From a bacterium (GTDB lineage: Bacteria; Verrucomicrobiota; Verrucomicrobiia; Limisphaerales; RI-55), in contig WGOC01000031.1 in assembly GCA_016124235.1 (NCBI GenBank), forward strand, positions 32,360 through 96,359: DNA of 64,000 bases, given 5' to 3'. The translations under genes were made by a program, and so were the position numbers. Positions 33,333-41,633 of this stretch are shown here, piece by piece. The first letter of the stretch is position 1. Every line of letters starts with the position of its first letter. The notes beneath the pieces were generated by a model. That model ran no database searches. It was not told the origin of the DNA and was given only the letters and a program-made list of their open reading frames with translations.

Positions 33333-35087
33333 ATGAAACCGAACCCAAAAGCTCCACGCGCGCGCGGCAAATCTTTGTATCGGGAATCATTGTGTTCACC
33401 TGTACGGTCCGGAACTCCGCCAGGTTTTGGAGTGCGGCAGTCCTCTGCCGCTTTGAATGGCAATCGAACGCAGGACAAACATCCAAAGCGGCGCGGGAGC
33501 GCCGCAGTCCAAGGCGCTTCCGCGATCATCAAAGCCGCCCTGGAGTTGTCCATAGGATTGCCGCGATTAATCCGTCCGCGGGTTTTCTTCGCGGTCGGTT
33601 GCGCGATTGCAATTTCCACAGCGACGGTACGCGCGGTCGTGCAAACCAACGCCGTCCCGGCATTCGAGCCCATTACTTCGATCGACGGCGTTCCGCGCCC
33701 GAACGACCTTGATCTCGTACTGCTGAATGATGGGCAGACACTGCGCGGAACATTGACGAATCCGGAACTGACCTTGCACACGGCGTACGGAAACATTTTG
33801 CTGAAAACCGAATGGCTAGCCGGCATCGCGATTGATCAAACACCGGACCACGTGGATCAGATCGACACGATCAACCGCAATCGCTTCAACGGATTTTTGG
33901 ACGGTCCTTTTTCATTACGCGACGCGACCGGCGAAACGAAACAGATTGCGAAGACGGCGGTGCGGCGAATCATTTTTCACCGTCGTTCGACCGAGGTGAA
34001 TTTTGCTGTCACTCGGCGATTCGTCATGCTGGATACGGGCGATTTTTTCAGTGGTCAGTTGCGCGATTGGCAGCCGCAATCGGAGAACGGCACCGGCGCG
34101 CTGAATGCGGGCTTGGATGAAATCGAATTGGTGCAGTTTCAAAACGGCGGCCGGCAGCTTCACGTGTTGCGTCGCGATGGTCGTGAGGAAAATGCGCGGT
34201 TGACCAACGATGCGTTGCGGGTGGAGCTGGATCTCGGTCCGGAGATCACCTTGCCAACTTCGCAATTGAAGACGTTGTTTGCGCGGAGCGGAACTTTACC
34301 GCTGCTCGCGCAACAGGTTTTCAACCGTGTTGGTGCATCCACCAATTCGCCGGCGATGAAACCGCCGGCAGCGACGCCCGATGGGATGGTCTGGATTCCG
34401 CCCGGTCGCTTTCAAATGGGCAGCATGCCGGGCGAGCAGGGACACGGGACTGACGAAGTCCCGCCAACTGAAGTGATCATCACGCGCGGTTTCTGGATGG
34501 GCAAATTTGAAGTGACCCAGGCCGAATACGGCGCATTGATGGGGAATAATCCGAGCGGGTTTCAAGGCCAGACTAACAATCCCGTGGAAAAGGTGACCTG
34601 GCACGAAGCGAACACTTTTTGCGTGAAGAAGACCAATGTTGAACGCGAGGCGGGTCGATTGCCGTCGGGATTCGTGTATCGATTGCCGACCGAAGCAGAA
34701 TGGGAATACGCGTGCCGCGCCGGCACCACGACGCGTTTCAGTTTTGGGGACGACCCGGCGGACACGGAACTCGCGCAATACGGCTGGTTCATCGTGAACA
34801 GCGATTCCACCACGCATCCGGTCGGTCAGTTGAAGTCGAACCCGTGGGGCCTTTACGACATGCACGGCAACGTCTGGGAATGGTGCCACGATCTCTGGCA
34901 GGACACCTATCCGGGCGGAACGGTGACGGACTATGCGGGGCCGACGGATGGCTGGTTGCGGGTCGCCCGAGGGGGTTCGTGGCTCTACGACGCGTCGTTC
35001 TGTCGTTCGGCGAATCGTGACAATTACGGCCCTGACAATCGGTGCAGCGACATCGGTTTTCGGGTGGTATTGGCGGCGCCACTTTAG
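33333..35087 (+). CDS. SUMF1/FGE-fold protein with N-terminal membrane anchor
   Basis: The protein has 584 residues and starts one base after the permease stop. Residues ~33-62 are translated repeat DNA (two hairpins, 33428-33518). A membrane segment (RVFFAVGCAIAISTATVRAV) lies at about 83-102. A periplasmic beta domain precedes the FGE-sulfatase domain (about 345-584): MVWIPPGRFQMGS, ITRGFWMGKFEVTQAEYGALMG, YRLPTEAEWEYACRAG, GLYDMHGNVWEWCHD, RVARGGSWLYDASFC...GFRVVL. The active-site pair of true FGE (CxxxxC) is incomplete: only the second Cys is kept, so formylglycine formation is unlikely. In this operon it may handle or bind the exported substrate. Confidence 0.8.
   Translation: MKPNPKAPRARGKSLYRESLCSPVRSGTPPGFGVRQSSAALNGNRTQDKHPKRRGSAAVQGASAIIKAALELSIGLPRLIRPRVFFAVGCAIAISTATVRAVVQTNAVPAFEPITSIDGVPRPNDLDLVLLNDGQTLRGTLTNPELTLHTAYGNILLKTEWLAGIAIDQTPDHVDQIDTINRNRFNGFLDGPFSLRDATGETKQIAKTAVRRIIFHRRSTEVNFAVTRRFVMLDTGDFFSGQLRDWQPQSENGTGALNAGLDEIELVQFQNGGRQLHVLRRDGREENARLTNDALRVELDLGPEITLPTSQLKTLFARSGTLPLLAQQVFNRVGASTNSPAMKPPAATPDGMVWIPPGRFQMGSMPGEQGHGTDEVPPTEVIITRGFWMGKFEVTQAEYGALMGNNPSGFQGQTNNPVEKVTWHEANTFCVKKTNVEREAGRLPSGFVYRLPTEAEWEYACRAGTTTRFSFGDDPADTELAQYGWFIVNSDSTTHPVGQLKSNPWGLYDMHGNVWEWCHDLWQDTYPGGTVTDYAGPTDGWLRVARGGSWLYDASFCRSANRDNYGPDNRCSDIGFRVVLAAPL
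33428..33518. repeat. Double-hairpin repeat inside the FGE-like gene
   Basis: Two hairpins, TGCGGCAG-TCCT-CTGCCGC (about 33432-33451) and GCGGCGC-GGGA-GCGCCGC (about 33488-33505), about 35 bases apart, with flanking TTTGGAGTGC and AGTCCAAGG. This is the layout of a REPIN-type pair. It is translated in frame before the membrane segment. Confidence 0.65.
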
Positions 35088-35094
35088 GCGGACT

Positions 35095-35119
35095 CGCGGA
35101 GCTCATCCCTCCGCGTTTT
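35095..35119 (+). terminator. Terminator after the ABC/HlyD/FGE operon
   Basis: Stem CGCGGAG (35095-35101) and CTCCGCG (35109-35115) with a 7-base loop, followed by TTTT. It lies 8 bases after the FGE-like stop. The same GGACTCGCGGAGCTCATCCC-type sequence may also be a dispersed repeat. Confidence 0.65.
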
Positions 35120-35324
35120 CAGACCGGCCCAGATGCTAATCTCAGTTGGTCTTTCGTGGGCGATTGGCTCTGGTCCCAATCTGAGCGATAGATGCAAACA
35201 TTTTGGAAATGCGATATTGCCGGGCAGGCGGGTATGATCTAAACCAATCACCATGCGCCGGGGCTTCGAGATGATGAATGGTCAACTTGTCGCGGGCATC
35301 AATTACTGTTAGCTGCTAGACGCC

Positions 35325-35843
35325 ATGCTCGTCAAAGTGTTTACATCCAAAGGCCCGTTGAATGGAGTGCATGGGAGGTTGCGTCACAGAGGTGGCCAAT
35401 ACTACTCGATGGATTACACTCAAAGTTTGGAGGAGGAGATTAACCGCTGGCTCTGCGAAAATCCGGCCATTGAGATTTCACAGGTCCAGCAGTCATCGAG
35501 CGCCGGGTGGTTTGGTCGCCTGCATTGCGTGGTGACTGTTTGGTATGAGCCGTCGAAGACAATTCTCACGAAAGAGGAGGCTCAAAGACTGGTGTTGACG
35601 CGTCTGAACAGCTCACATACTCCTGACGAGATTGTAATCACCGAGACCATCGAACGGCCGTTCGGTTGGGTGTTTTGCTACAATTCGAAGAGTTATGTTG
35701 AGACCGGTGATGACGGGCGTTGCTTGTCTGGCAATCACCCGATTCTCGTTGATCGCTACAACAGCACGCTCCACTTTACCGGACTTGGGAATATTGAGGA
35801 TTATATCGATAGATATGAGCGGACAGGACAAACGAGAGCTTAA
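35325..35843 (+). CDS. YrhB/Imm35-domain immunity-like protein
   Basis: The protein has 172 residues. The first half (MLVKVFTSKGPLNGVHGRLR, LEEEINRWLCENPAIEISQVQQSSS, VVTVWYEPSK) resembles a small conserved domain of scattered bacterial proteins. The second half (LTKEEAQRLVLTRLN, IERPFGWVFCYNSKSYVETG, GNHPILVDRYNSTLHFTGLGNIEDYIDRYE) matches the Imm35/YrhB fold, which in polymorphic toxin systems neutralises a toxin. No toxin is adjacent, so this is an orphan or general-purpose immunity-like protein. Confidence 0.7.
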   Translation: MLVKVFTSKGPLNGVHGRLRHRGGQYYSMDYTQSLEEEINRWLCENPAIEISQVQQSSSAGWFGRLHCVVTVWYEPSKTILTKEEAQRLVLTRLNSSHTPDEIVITETIERPFGWVFCYNSKSYVETGDDGRCLSGNHPILVDRYNSTLHFTGLGNIEDYIDRYERTGQTRA

Positions 35844-35990
35844 CAACCATTGAGCCCGGGGTTGTAAAGGGAGGAAGCATTTGGGTTGGGCATTTCGGAC
35901 GAAACAGACCCGCGGTTGTGGTGCAACGCCGCTGCGCCGAATTCCTGCCGGTGATCCATCCCGTCGACTGGAGGGACGTATTGAGATCGC

Positions 35991-36611
35991 TTAACGCCGA
36001 AAAAGCCATTCGAGAAATCCCGGCTGGATTGCCTTGTCGCCAAGAACGGAGTCGTAGCGAAAAATGACGTCGGCAATGAGCACAAACAGAATGAAGAAGT
36101 TGGTCAACGAACCTTGCAGTAGATAGCCCACGTAGATTCCCCAAAACAAAGTGAATCCGAATTCCAGCATCACCGACAACGATGTGATCGACCGCGGATT
36201 GAAGCCAAAATCAACGAGCCGGTCTTTTACCCCGGACCAAAGAAATCCGAGGAGCGGATAAAACGGAAGAAGGGACCAATGAACCGAATCGGCCTTCAAA
36301 CGCCCTCGGAATTCCGCCTCCCGGTCCCGCACATAATCGTCGCCATAGTCGATTTCGTAAGGCGGTGGTTCGAGCATGTCCGGCGTCCACGGCCACAAAG
36401 TATATTTCCAGCAAAATGGCCTGGTGGTTTCGATCTTCGCCCGCAGGTAGAATTTGTGTCCCTTGAACCAGATGGCCGGTCGTTTGAATTCGCGGACGAC
36501 CCAATCCGCCATGTCGCGCTTGGAATAGATGACCAGAACACCGGCCTCGATACGAACCAAGTCAGGACCGATGTTGACCGAATCGGCTTCGTTGGATGTC
36601 GGGTCTGGCAC
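35991..36611 (-). CDS. Membrane protein of unknown function
   Basis: This gene encodes 206 residues starting MPDPTSNEADSVNIGPDLVR. A soluble N-terminal part (IWFKGHKFYLRAKIETT, WPWTPDMLEPPPYEIDYGDDYVRDRE) leads to membrane segments near WSLLPFYPLLGFLWSG and LEFGFTLFWGIYVGYLLQGSLTNFFILFVLIADVIF. No family is recognised. It ends 12 bases upstream of the AAA ATPase stop on the same strand. Confidence 0.55.
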   Translation of the reverse strand: MPDPTSNEADSVNIGPDLVRIEAGVLVIYSKRDMADWVVREFKRPAIWFKGHKFYLRAKIETTRPFCWKYTLWPWTPDMLEPPPYEIDYGDDYVRDREAEFRGRLKADSVHWSLLPFYPLLGFLWSGVKDRLVDFGFNPRSITSLSVMLEFGFTLFWGIYVGYLLQGSLTNFFILFVLIADVIFRYDSVLGDKAIQPGFLEWLFRR

Positions 36612-36623
36612 ACGAAGTTGGTT

Positions 36624-38636
36624 TCAATTCGCGATCATCCCAAATTCACAATCGTACAGCTGGTGGCATTTGGTGCACTCGGCCGTTTCGATCGTGAGGT
36701 CGGGTGACCACGAATAGACTTCGCCGCATTGCTCGCACTTCACGCGGTAGCCCGTCTTGCTTTTACGATGCGTGTCCAAATCGGCCTGCGCCGGCGTGTT
36801 CAAATCCGATTCGATGAGCAACACGAGTTCATCAGCGTCGGGCATTTGTTTGGAAGCAAGACGTGAGGCTTGCGCGGCGACGACGGCTTCAAACGTGTTT
36901 CGCACGAGACGGGCGTTGCCGAAGTGCGCATCGCGATCACCGTGCAGGTGCGTGAAGTGATGCAACAATTTTTCCCGAAGACCGGGCGTGAGTCGCAGAT
37001 CGCTGCGGCGGCAGATGCGTGAAAAGATCCGGCAGAGTTCGGCGGGGCCGTAATCCGGAAACTCAACGTAACGTGTGAACCGGCTTTCCAGTCCGGGATT
37101 GGAGTGGATGAACTTCTCCATTTCGGCGGGGTAACCGGCGACAATCACAATCAACCGGTCGCGGTTGTCTTCCATGCGCTTGAGCAGCGTGTCGATCGCT
37201 TCGCGGCCAAAGTCCTGACCCGATTTGGCGAGCGTGTAGGCTTCATCGATGAACAGGATTCCATCGAGTGCATCGTCGATCGCCGAATTGGTTTTGATGG
37301 CCGTTTGCCCGACAAATTCCGCCACGAGTGATGCGCGATCGCATTCGACGAGGTGACCGCGTTTCAACACGCCGAGCGCCTGGTAGATGCGGCCCATCAA
37401 TCGTGCGACGGTCGTTTTTCCGGTGCCGGGATTACCGGTGAAGACGCTGTGGTAGCTGGTGGGAATGGCCTTCAAACCGCGGCTCAGGCGGAGTTGTTGG
37501 AGACGCGCAAAGTGAGCGGCCTGACGGACCTTATCTTTCACTTCGCTGATGCCAACGAGTTCATCGAGTTCCGCTAGGATCGTGGCCAGCCGTTCCTCAG
37601 CCGTTGTGCCGGCGCCAAGTTTCAGGCGTTTTTCTTCTTCGGTACAGACCTTTTCGATTTGCTGCCGGAGATATTCAATGAAGCGGCCTTCGCGGGACGA
37701 AACCGAACCGTCCATGTGCGAGAACGCTTCGCAAACTTCCTCGACCAAATGCGCCAGATAAAAGGTGACCAAAGCCGGCAACTGGAGCTTCGCCAGGCTT
37801 TGCGCGACTTCGAGAAAGTATTTGTCGAGCCCTTCGCGGACGTGATCATCGACGGCTTCGTGGAGTTTCGCAAAGCGTTCCTGCGCCTGATCCAGATAAT
37901 TGGTGATGGCGTCCTCCAACCGCAGACCAGGGCGCTTGCGATGGCCGCGGTTCAGCGCTTGGAAACGATCCTTGTGCGGCAGGAAGTAAAGCCCCTGGAA
38001 CGCCTTCATCATTTCGTCCGGCCGCGCGTAATGCAGACAGGCCGTCCAGAATTGGGCGGTCGCATCGCCGAGCAGACCGAAATCCGACCGAGGAAAGAAG
38101 ACCGACCAGGCGCCGCCGACGATCTTGGAGAAATCATCCGCCAGCTCGGCCAGCAAATCGACGGTGCCTTCACCGGTCTTTTCGAACGAAATCGAGGGCG
38201 GAGTGAGAATCTCCAGAAACTCGGTGAGCAACCGGGCACCGAACAACGCCCGCGCCAGCCGGCGGCAGGAAAGTTCCTCCGCGCCGACCACTTTGCTGAT
38301 CTCGGCGAGCTTGCCGTCGAGAGCCTGGAAGCCGGCGACAAATTCCGCGTCGGCTGTGCGCACTCGTTCGGCCTGTGTTGCACTCAGGAAATTGATGCTT
38401 TGAAACCACTCGAGCAGACCGGCGCGCTGCATCTGATTGAAGTTCTCCAGGTCATCGATGGTCCACCGGTGCTGGCGGCGCTTTTCTGGATCACCCATCA
38501 ATGAGGCCAGCACGCTGCCGGGCAGCAACGGATGATGGGTGGTATCTTTGACGACCTGCTTCATGCGGGTGGTGATCCGCCACGAAGTATAGAAATTGGC
38601 TGACAGCGGGAAAAGACTTCTCTCCATGAGAGCCAT
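36624..38636 (-). CDS. CbxX/SpoVK-type AAA ATPase with C-terminal zinc ribbon
   Basis: I start at ATG 38636 (MALMERSLFPLSANFYTSW), giving 670 residues; ATG 38627 and 38564 are alternatives. The N-terminal ~350 residues are helical and unlike known partners. The AAA module has Walker A VFTGNPGTGKTTVARLMG, Walker B GILFIDEAYTLAKSGQDFG, and arginine-finger/sensor regions (GYPAEMEKFIHSNPGLESRF). This matches the CbxX/CfqX family, which includes Rubisco activases and other remodelling ATPases. A final zinc ribbon (CEQCGEVYSW...CTKC) is unusual. The substrate is unknown. Confidence 0.85.
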   Translation of the reverse strand: MALMERSLFPLSANFYTSWRITTRMKQVVKDTTHHPLLPGSVLASLMGDPEKRRQHRWTIDDLENFNQMQRAGLLEWFQSINFLSATQAERVRTADAEFVAGFQALDGKLAEISKVVGAEELSCRRLARALFGARLLTEFLEILTPPSISFEKTGEGTVDLLAELADDFSKIVGGAWSVFFPRSDFGLLGDATAQFWTACLHYARPDEMMKAFQGLYFLPHKDRFQALNRGHRKRPGLRLEDAITNYLDQAQERFAKLHEAVDDHVREGLDKYFLEVAQSLAKLQLPALVTFYLAHLVEEVCEAFSHMDGSVSSREGRFIEYLRQQIEKVCTEEEKRLKLGAGTTAEERLATILAELDELVGISEVKDKVRQAAHFARLQQLRLSRGLKAIPTSYHSVFTGNPGTGKTTVARLMGRIYQALGVLKRGHLVECDRASLVAEFVGQTAIKTNSAIDDALDGILFIDEAYTLAKSGQDFGREAIDTLLKRMEDNRDRLIVIVAGYPAEMEKFIHSNPGLESRFTRYVEFPDYGPAELCRIFSRICRRSDLRLTPGLREKLLHHFTHLHGDRDAHFGNARLVRNTFEAVVAAQASRLASKQMPDADELVLLIESDLNTPAQADLDTHRKSKTGYRVKCEQCGEVYSWSPDLTIETAECTKCHQLYDCEFGMIAN

Positions 38637-38696
38637 TTCCAACGGCCAGTTGCCGTCTTGCAAGTTCGGTGCGGGCCGCTATTCTGCCCGCTCCTT

Positions 38697-38724
38697 TTGA
38701 CACGCAAACAACTTAGAATACTTA
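38697..38724 (+). promoter_or_regulatory. Putative sigma-70 promoter of the peroxiredoxin gene
   Basis: TTGACA (38697-38702), a 16-base spacer, then TACTTA (38719-38724), 15 bases before the ATG at 38740. The -35 box is a perfect match to the consensus and the -10 box is weak. The short leader makes it plausible but not certain. Confidence 0.4.
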
Positions 38725-38739
38725 ACTCAAAGTAAAATC

Positions 38740-39375
38740 ATGGCACTGAGACTTGGCGACACAGCTCCCAATTTTTCGGCGGAAACCACCGAGGGACCGA
38801 TCGATTTTCATCAATGGCTGGGCGACGGTTGGGGCGTTCTTTTTTCGCATCCTGCCGACTACACGCCGGTTTGCACCACCGAGCTGGGCATGGCCGCCAA
38901 GTTGAAGGACGAATTCACCAAGCGGAATGTGAAAGTGATTGCGATCAGCGTGGATCCGTTGGAATCGCATAAGGGTTGGATCAACGACATCAACGAAACA
39001 CAGGCTTGCACCATGAATTTTCCGATCATCGCCGATCCGGAAAAAAAGGTCGCTTCCGCGTATGATATGATTCATCCGAACGCCGATGATAAGGCGACCG
39101 TGCGTTCGGTGTTCGTCATTGGTCCGGACAAGAAAATCAAGCTGACCATCACCTATCCGGCGAGCACGGGGCGGAATTTTCTCGAGCTGCTGCGGGTGAT
39201 CGATTCACTGCAGCTCACCGCGAAACACAAGGTCGCCACCCCGGTCAACTGGCAGGACGGCGAAGACTGCATCGTGGTGCCGGCGTTGTCTGATGAAGAC
39301 GCCACCAAGTTGTTTCCCAAGGGTTTCCGCAAAATCAAACCCTACCTGCGCGTGACGCCGCAGCCGAACCGATAG
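38740..39375 (+). CDS. 1-Cys peroxiredoxin (Prx6 type)
   Basis: The protein has 211 residues. The active site is DYTPVCTTELG with peroxidatic Cys45; no resolving Cys is in the usual place (other cysteines at CTMNFP and DCIVVP). The long C-terminal region (RSVFVIGPDKKIKLTITYPASTGRNFLELLRVIDSLQLT ... NWQDGEDCIVVPALSDEDATKLFPKGF) is characteristic of Prx6-type enzymes. It reduces peroxides in the cytoplasm. A hairpin terminator follows. Confidence 0.93.
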   Translation: MALRLGDTAPNFSAETTEGPIDFHQWLGDGWGVLFSHPADYTPVCTTELGMAAKLKDEFTKRNVKVIAISVDPLESHKGWINDINETQACTMNFPIIADPEKKVASAYDMIHPNADDKATVRSVFVIGPDKKIKLTITYPASTGRNFLELLRVIDSLQLTAKHKVATPVNWQDGEDCIVVPALSDEDATKLFPKGFRKIKPYLRVTPQPNR

Positions 39376-39402
39376 TCGATTTTTGACCGTCAGAGCACTT
39401 TG

Positions 39403-39430
39403 GGGCCGTCGCGATTGCGGCGGCCCTTTT
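39403..39430 (+). terminator. Terminator of the peroxiredoxin gene
   Basis: Stem GGGCCGTCGC and GCGGCGGCCC (one G-T pair) around ATT, followed by TTTT. It is 27 bases after the stop. Confidence 0.75.
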
Positions 39431-39594
39431 AGCTCGGGTATTTGAAATTTCGATAATCCCGACAAAAATTACGATTGGCGCGCCGGGCGCCATTTTTGTT
39501 ACACGCTTCGAACATTTGCGTGACGGGGCGATGCGCGCTCCCTAAAAGCCTTTCCTGTTTGGCATGTGTGGCTCATTCTGAAGGCTTTCCATTC

Positions 39595-40521
39595 ATGAAG
39601 CATTCGTTGACGAAATTATCGCTGATCGCCCTGCTGATCGTGCCGTCCGGCTGTTCGATCAAACACATGGCGGTCGACATGGTGGGTGATGCTCTCGCCG
39701 GGAGCGGCACCACGTTTGCCTCCGACAACGATCCGGAACTGATCCGCGATGCGGTGCCTTTCAGTCTGAAGTTGATGGAATCGCTCCTGGCGGAAACGCC
39801 CAATCATGAAGGGTTGCTGACCGCCACCGCCAGCGGCTTCACGCAATACGCCTACGCGTTCGTGCAACAGGACGCCGACATGTTGCACGACACGGATCTG
39901 CAGCGCTCGCGGAAACTTCAAGCGCGCGCAAAGAAACTTTTCCTGCGCGGACGCGACTATGGGTTGCGTGGTCTGGAAGTGAGCCACAAAGGATTTCGCG
40001 ATAAGCTTGAGAACGATCCAATGACGGCTGTGGCCGACATGAAAAAGTCCGACGTGCCCTTGCTCTACTGGACCGCCGCCGCGTGGGTTGCCGCGATCGC
40101 CTCCGACAAGACGGATTCGTATTTAATCAGCGACCTGCCCAAAGTTGATGCCCTGGTCCAACGAGCACTTGCGCTGGACGAACCGTACGATCACGGCGCG
40201 CTGGAATCGCTGATGATCACCTACGAGACCGTCCGTCAGGGCGCCGAAGGTGATCCGTACGAACGCGCGAAAAAGCGATTTGAGCGAGCGGTCGATCTTT
40301 CCAAAGAAGCGCAGGCGGGACCGTACGTCAGCTACGCGGAAGCCGTGGATATTCCGACGGAGAAGCGGGCTGAATTTCTCCACATGCTTGAAACCGCATT
40401 GGCGATTGATCCGGACGTGCATCCTGAATTTCGGCTGGCCAATTTGATCATGCAGGAGCGGGCCCGCTGGTTGAAATCCCGGGTGGATGATTATTTTCTG
40501 CCCCCTCTAAATGAAAACTGA
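39595..40521 (+). CDS. TRAP-T transporter TatT-like lipoprotein
   Basis: I start at ATG 39595 (MKHSLTKLSLIALLIVPSGC), giving 308 residues. A lipobox (LIVPSGC) makes it a lipoprotein. The remainder is helical TPR-like (DAVPFSLKLMESLLAETPNHEGLLTATASGFTQYAYAF, ALALDEPYDHGALESLMITYETVRQG, AKKRFERAVDLSKEAQAGPYVSYAEAV), as in TatT, which partners substrate-binding proteins of TRAP systems. The DctP gene begins near its end, confirming the link. Confidence 0.9.
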   Translation: MKHSLTKLSLIALLIVPSGCSIKHMAVDMVGDALAGSGTTFASDNDPELIRDAVPFSLKLMESLLAETPNHEGLLTATASGFTQYAYAFVQQDADMLHDTDLQRSRKLQARAKKLFLRGRDYGLRGLEVSHKGFRDKLENDPMTAVADMKKSDVPLLYWTAAAWVAAIASDKTDSYLISDLPKVDALVQRALALDEPYDHGALESLMITYETVRQGAEGDPYERAKKRFERAVDLSKEAQAGPYVSYAEAVDIPTEKRAEFLHMLETALAIDPDVHPEFRLANLIMQERARWLKSRVDDYFLPPLNEN

Positions 40522-40546
40522 TACGCCACCCGGCGTCCGTGATATG

Positions 40547-41551
40547 AAGGCTATGATTATTCGATTTCGTTTCGCTCTCGTGCTGGCGGGTTTGCTCGCC
40601 ACCGCTGCCGGTGCTGACGCAGCCGCGCGTTTTAGAATCGCGACGGTTGCACCTCCCGGCACGTCGTTTCACAAAAACTTGGAAGACCTTGGTGCTGAAT
40701 GGGCCAAGGCTCCCGGTGGTGGCGTTGAAATCAATATTTATCCCGGCACGCAGGGTGGCGAACCGCAAATCGTCCGCCGCATGCGCATTGGGCAGCTTCA
40801 AGGGGCGATGCTGACGGCGATCGGCTTGAGCCAGATCGACGAATCCGTAACGGCGTTGCAGTTGATGCCCGGCGAATTCCAAAGCTGGGATGAGGTGGAT
40901 TTCGTGCGCGAACGGTTGAGCAAGAAGCTTGAGAACCTTTTTTTGAAGGAAGGGTATGTCGTCCTTTTTTGGGGCGACGCGGGCTGGGTGCGCTTTTTCT
41001 CCACCAAACAAATCAATGGGATCAACGATTTGAAATCGATGCGCGTTTACGCTTCGTCCGGAAATCCCAAAGCGCTGAAGATGCTGCAATCGTACTACAC
41101 GACGGTGGAACTCGAACCCGACAAGATATTGCTCAGTCTCCGCAACGGGATGATCGATGCCGTCCCGATTCCGCCGTTCCTGGCCAACTTCGCGCAGGTG
41201 GCGACCAAAGCCGATTACATGTTGGACATGAAATGGGTGCCCGTGGTCGGGGCGATGGTGGTGACCAAATCCGCCTGGGATAAACTCCCGCCGGAGACGC
41301 AAAAGTACCTCCAGGAAACCAGCCGCAAGGCCGGCGCCAGGATTCGCTCGGACAGTCGACGCGAAGATGACGAAGCCATCAAGGCGATGGTTGATAACCA
41401 GGGACTGAAAGTGACGAAACTTTCACCCGAGGCCGATCGGGAATGGCGGTCCGAACTGGACCGGGTACTGCCAAAGATTCGGGGCGAAATTGTGCCGGCT
41501 GACATGTTTGACGACGTGCAGGCGGCGTTGAGGGAATTTCGCTCCAAATAG
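40547..41551 (+). CDS. dctP: TRAP transporter substrate-binding protein (DctP family)
   Basis: I prefer ATG 40547 (MKAMIIRFRFALVLAGLLAT), which begins directly with a signal peptide, giving 334 residues; ATG 40511 overlaps the tatT stop and is possible. The mature part has FRIATVAPPGTSFHKNLEDLG, VEINIYPGTQGGEPQIVRRMRIGQLQGAMLT, and DLKSMRVYASSGNPKALKMLQSYYT, with the Arg of the RMRxGQ/ RV segment that binds carboxylate ligands in DctP proteins. It delivers an organic acid to the fused permease encoded next. Confidence 0.9.
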   Translation, partial: KAMIIRFRFALVLAGLLATAAGADAAARFRIATVAPPGTSFHKNLEDLGAEWAKAPGGGVEINIYPGTQGGEPQIVRRMRIGQLQGAMLTAIGLSQIDESVTALQLMPGEFQSWDEVDFVRERLSKKLENLFLKEGYVVLFWGDAGWVRFFSTKQINGINDLKSMRVYASSGNPKALKMLQSYYTTVELEPDKILLSLRNGMIDAVPIPPFLANFAQVATKADYMLDMKWVPVVGAMVVTKSAWDKLPPETQKYLQETSRKAGARIRSDSRREDDEAIKAMVDNQGLKVTKLSPEADREWRSELDRVLPKIRGEIVPADMFDDVQAALREFRSK

Positions 41552-41633
41552 CATCGCCTACTCGTGATTGGGTGCGCGCGTCGGGATTTCCTCTGCCGCA
41601 ACCAGCAACTCAAATGATTGCCCACTTTTCCGC

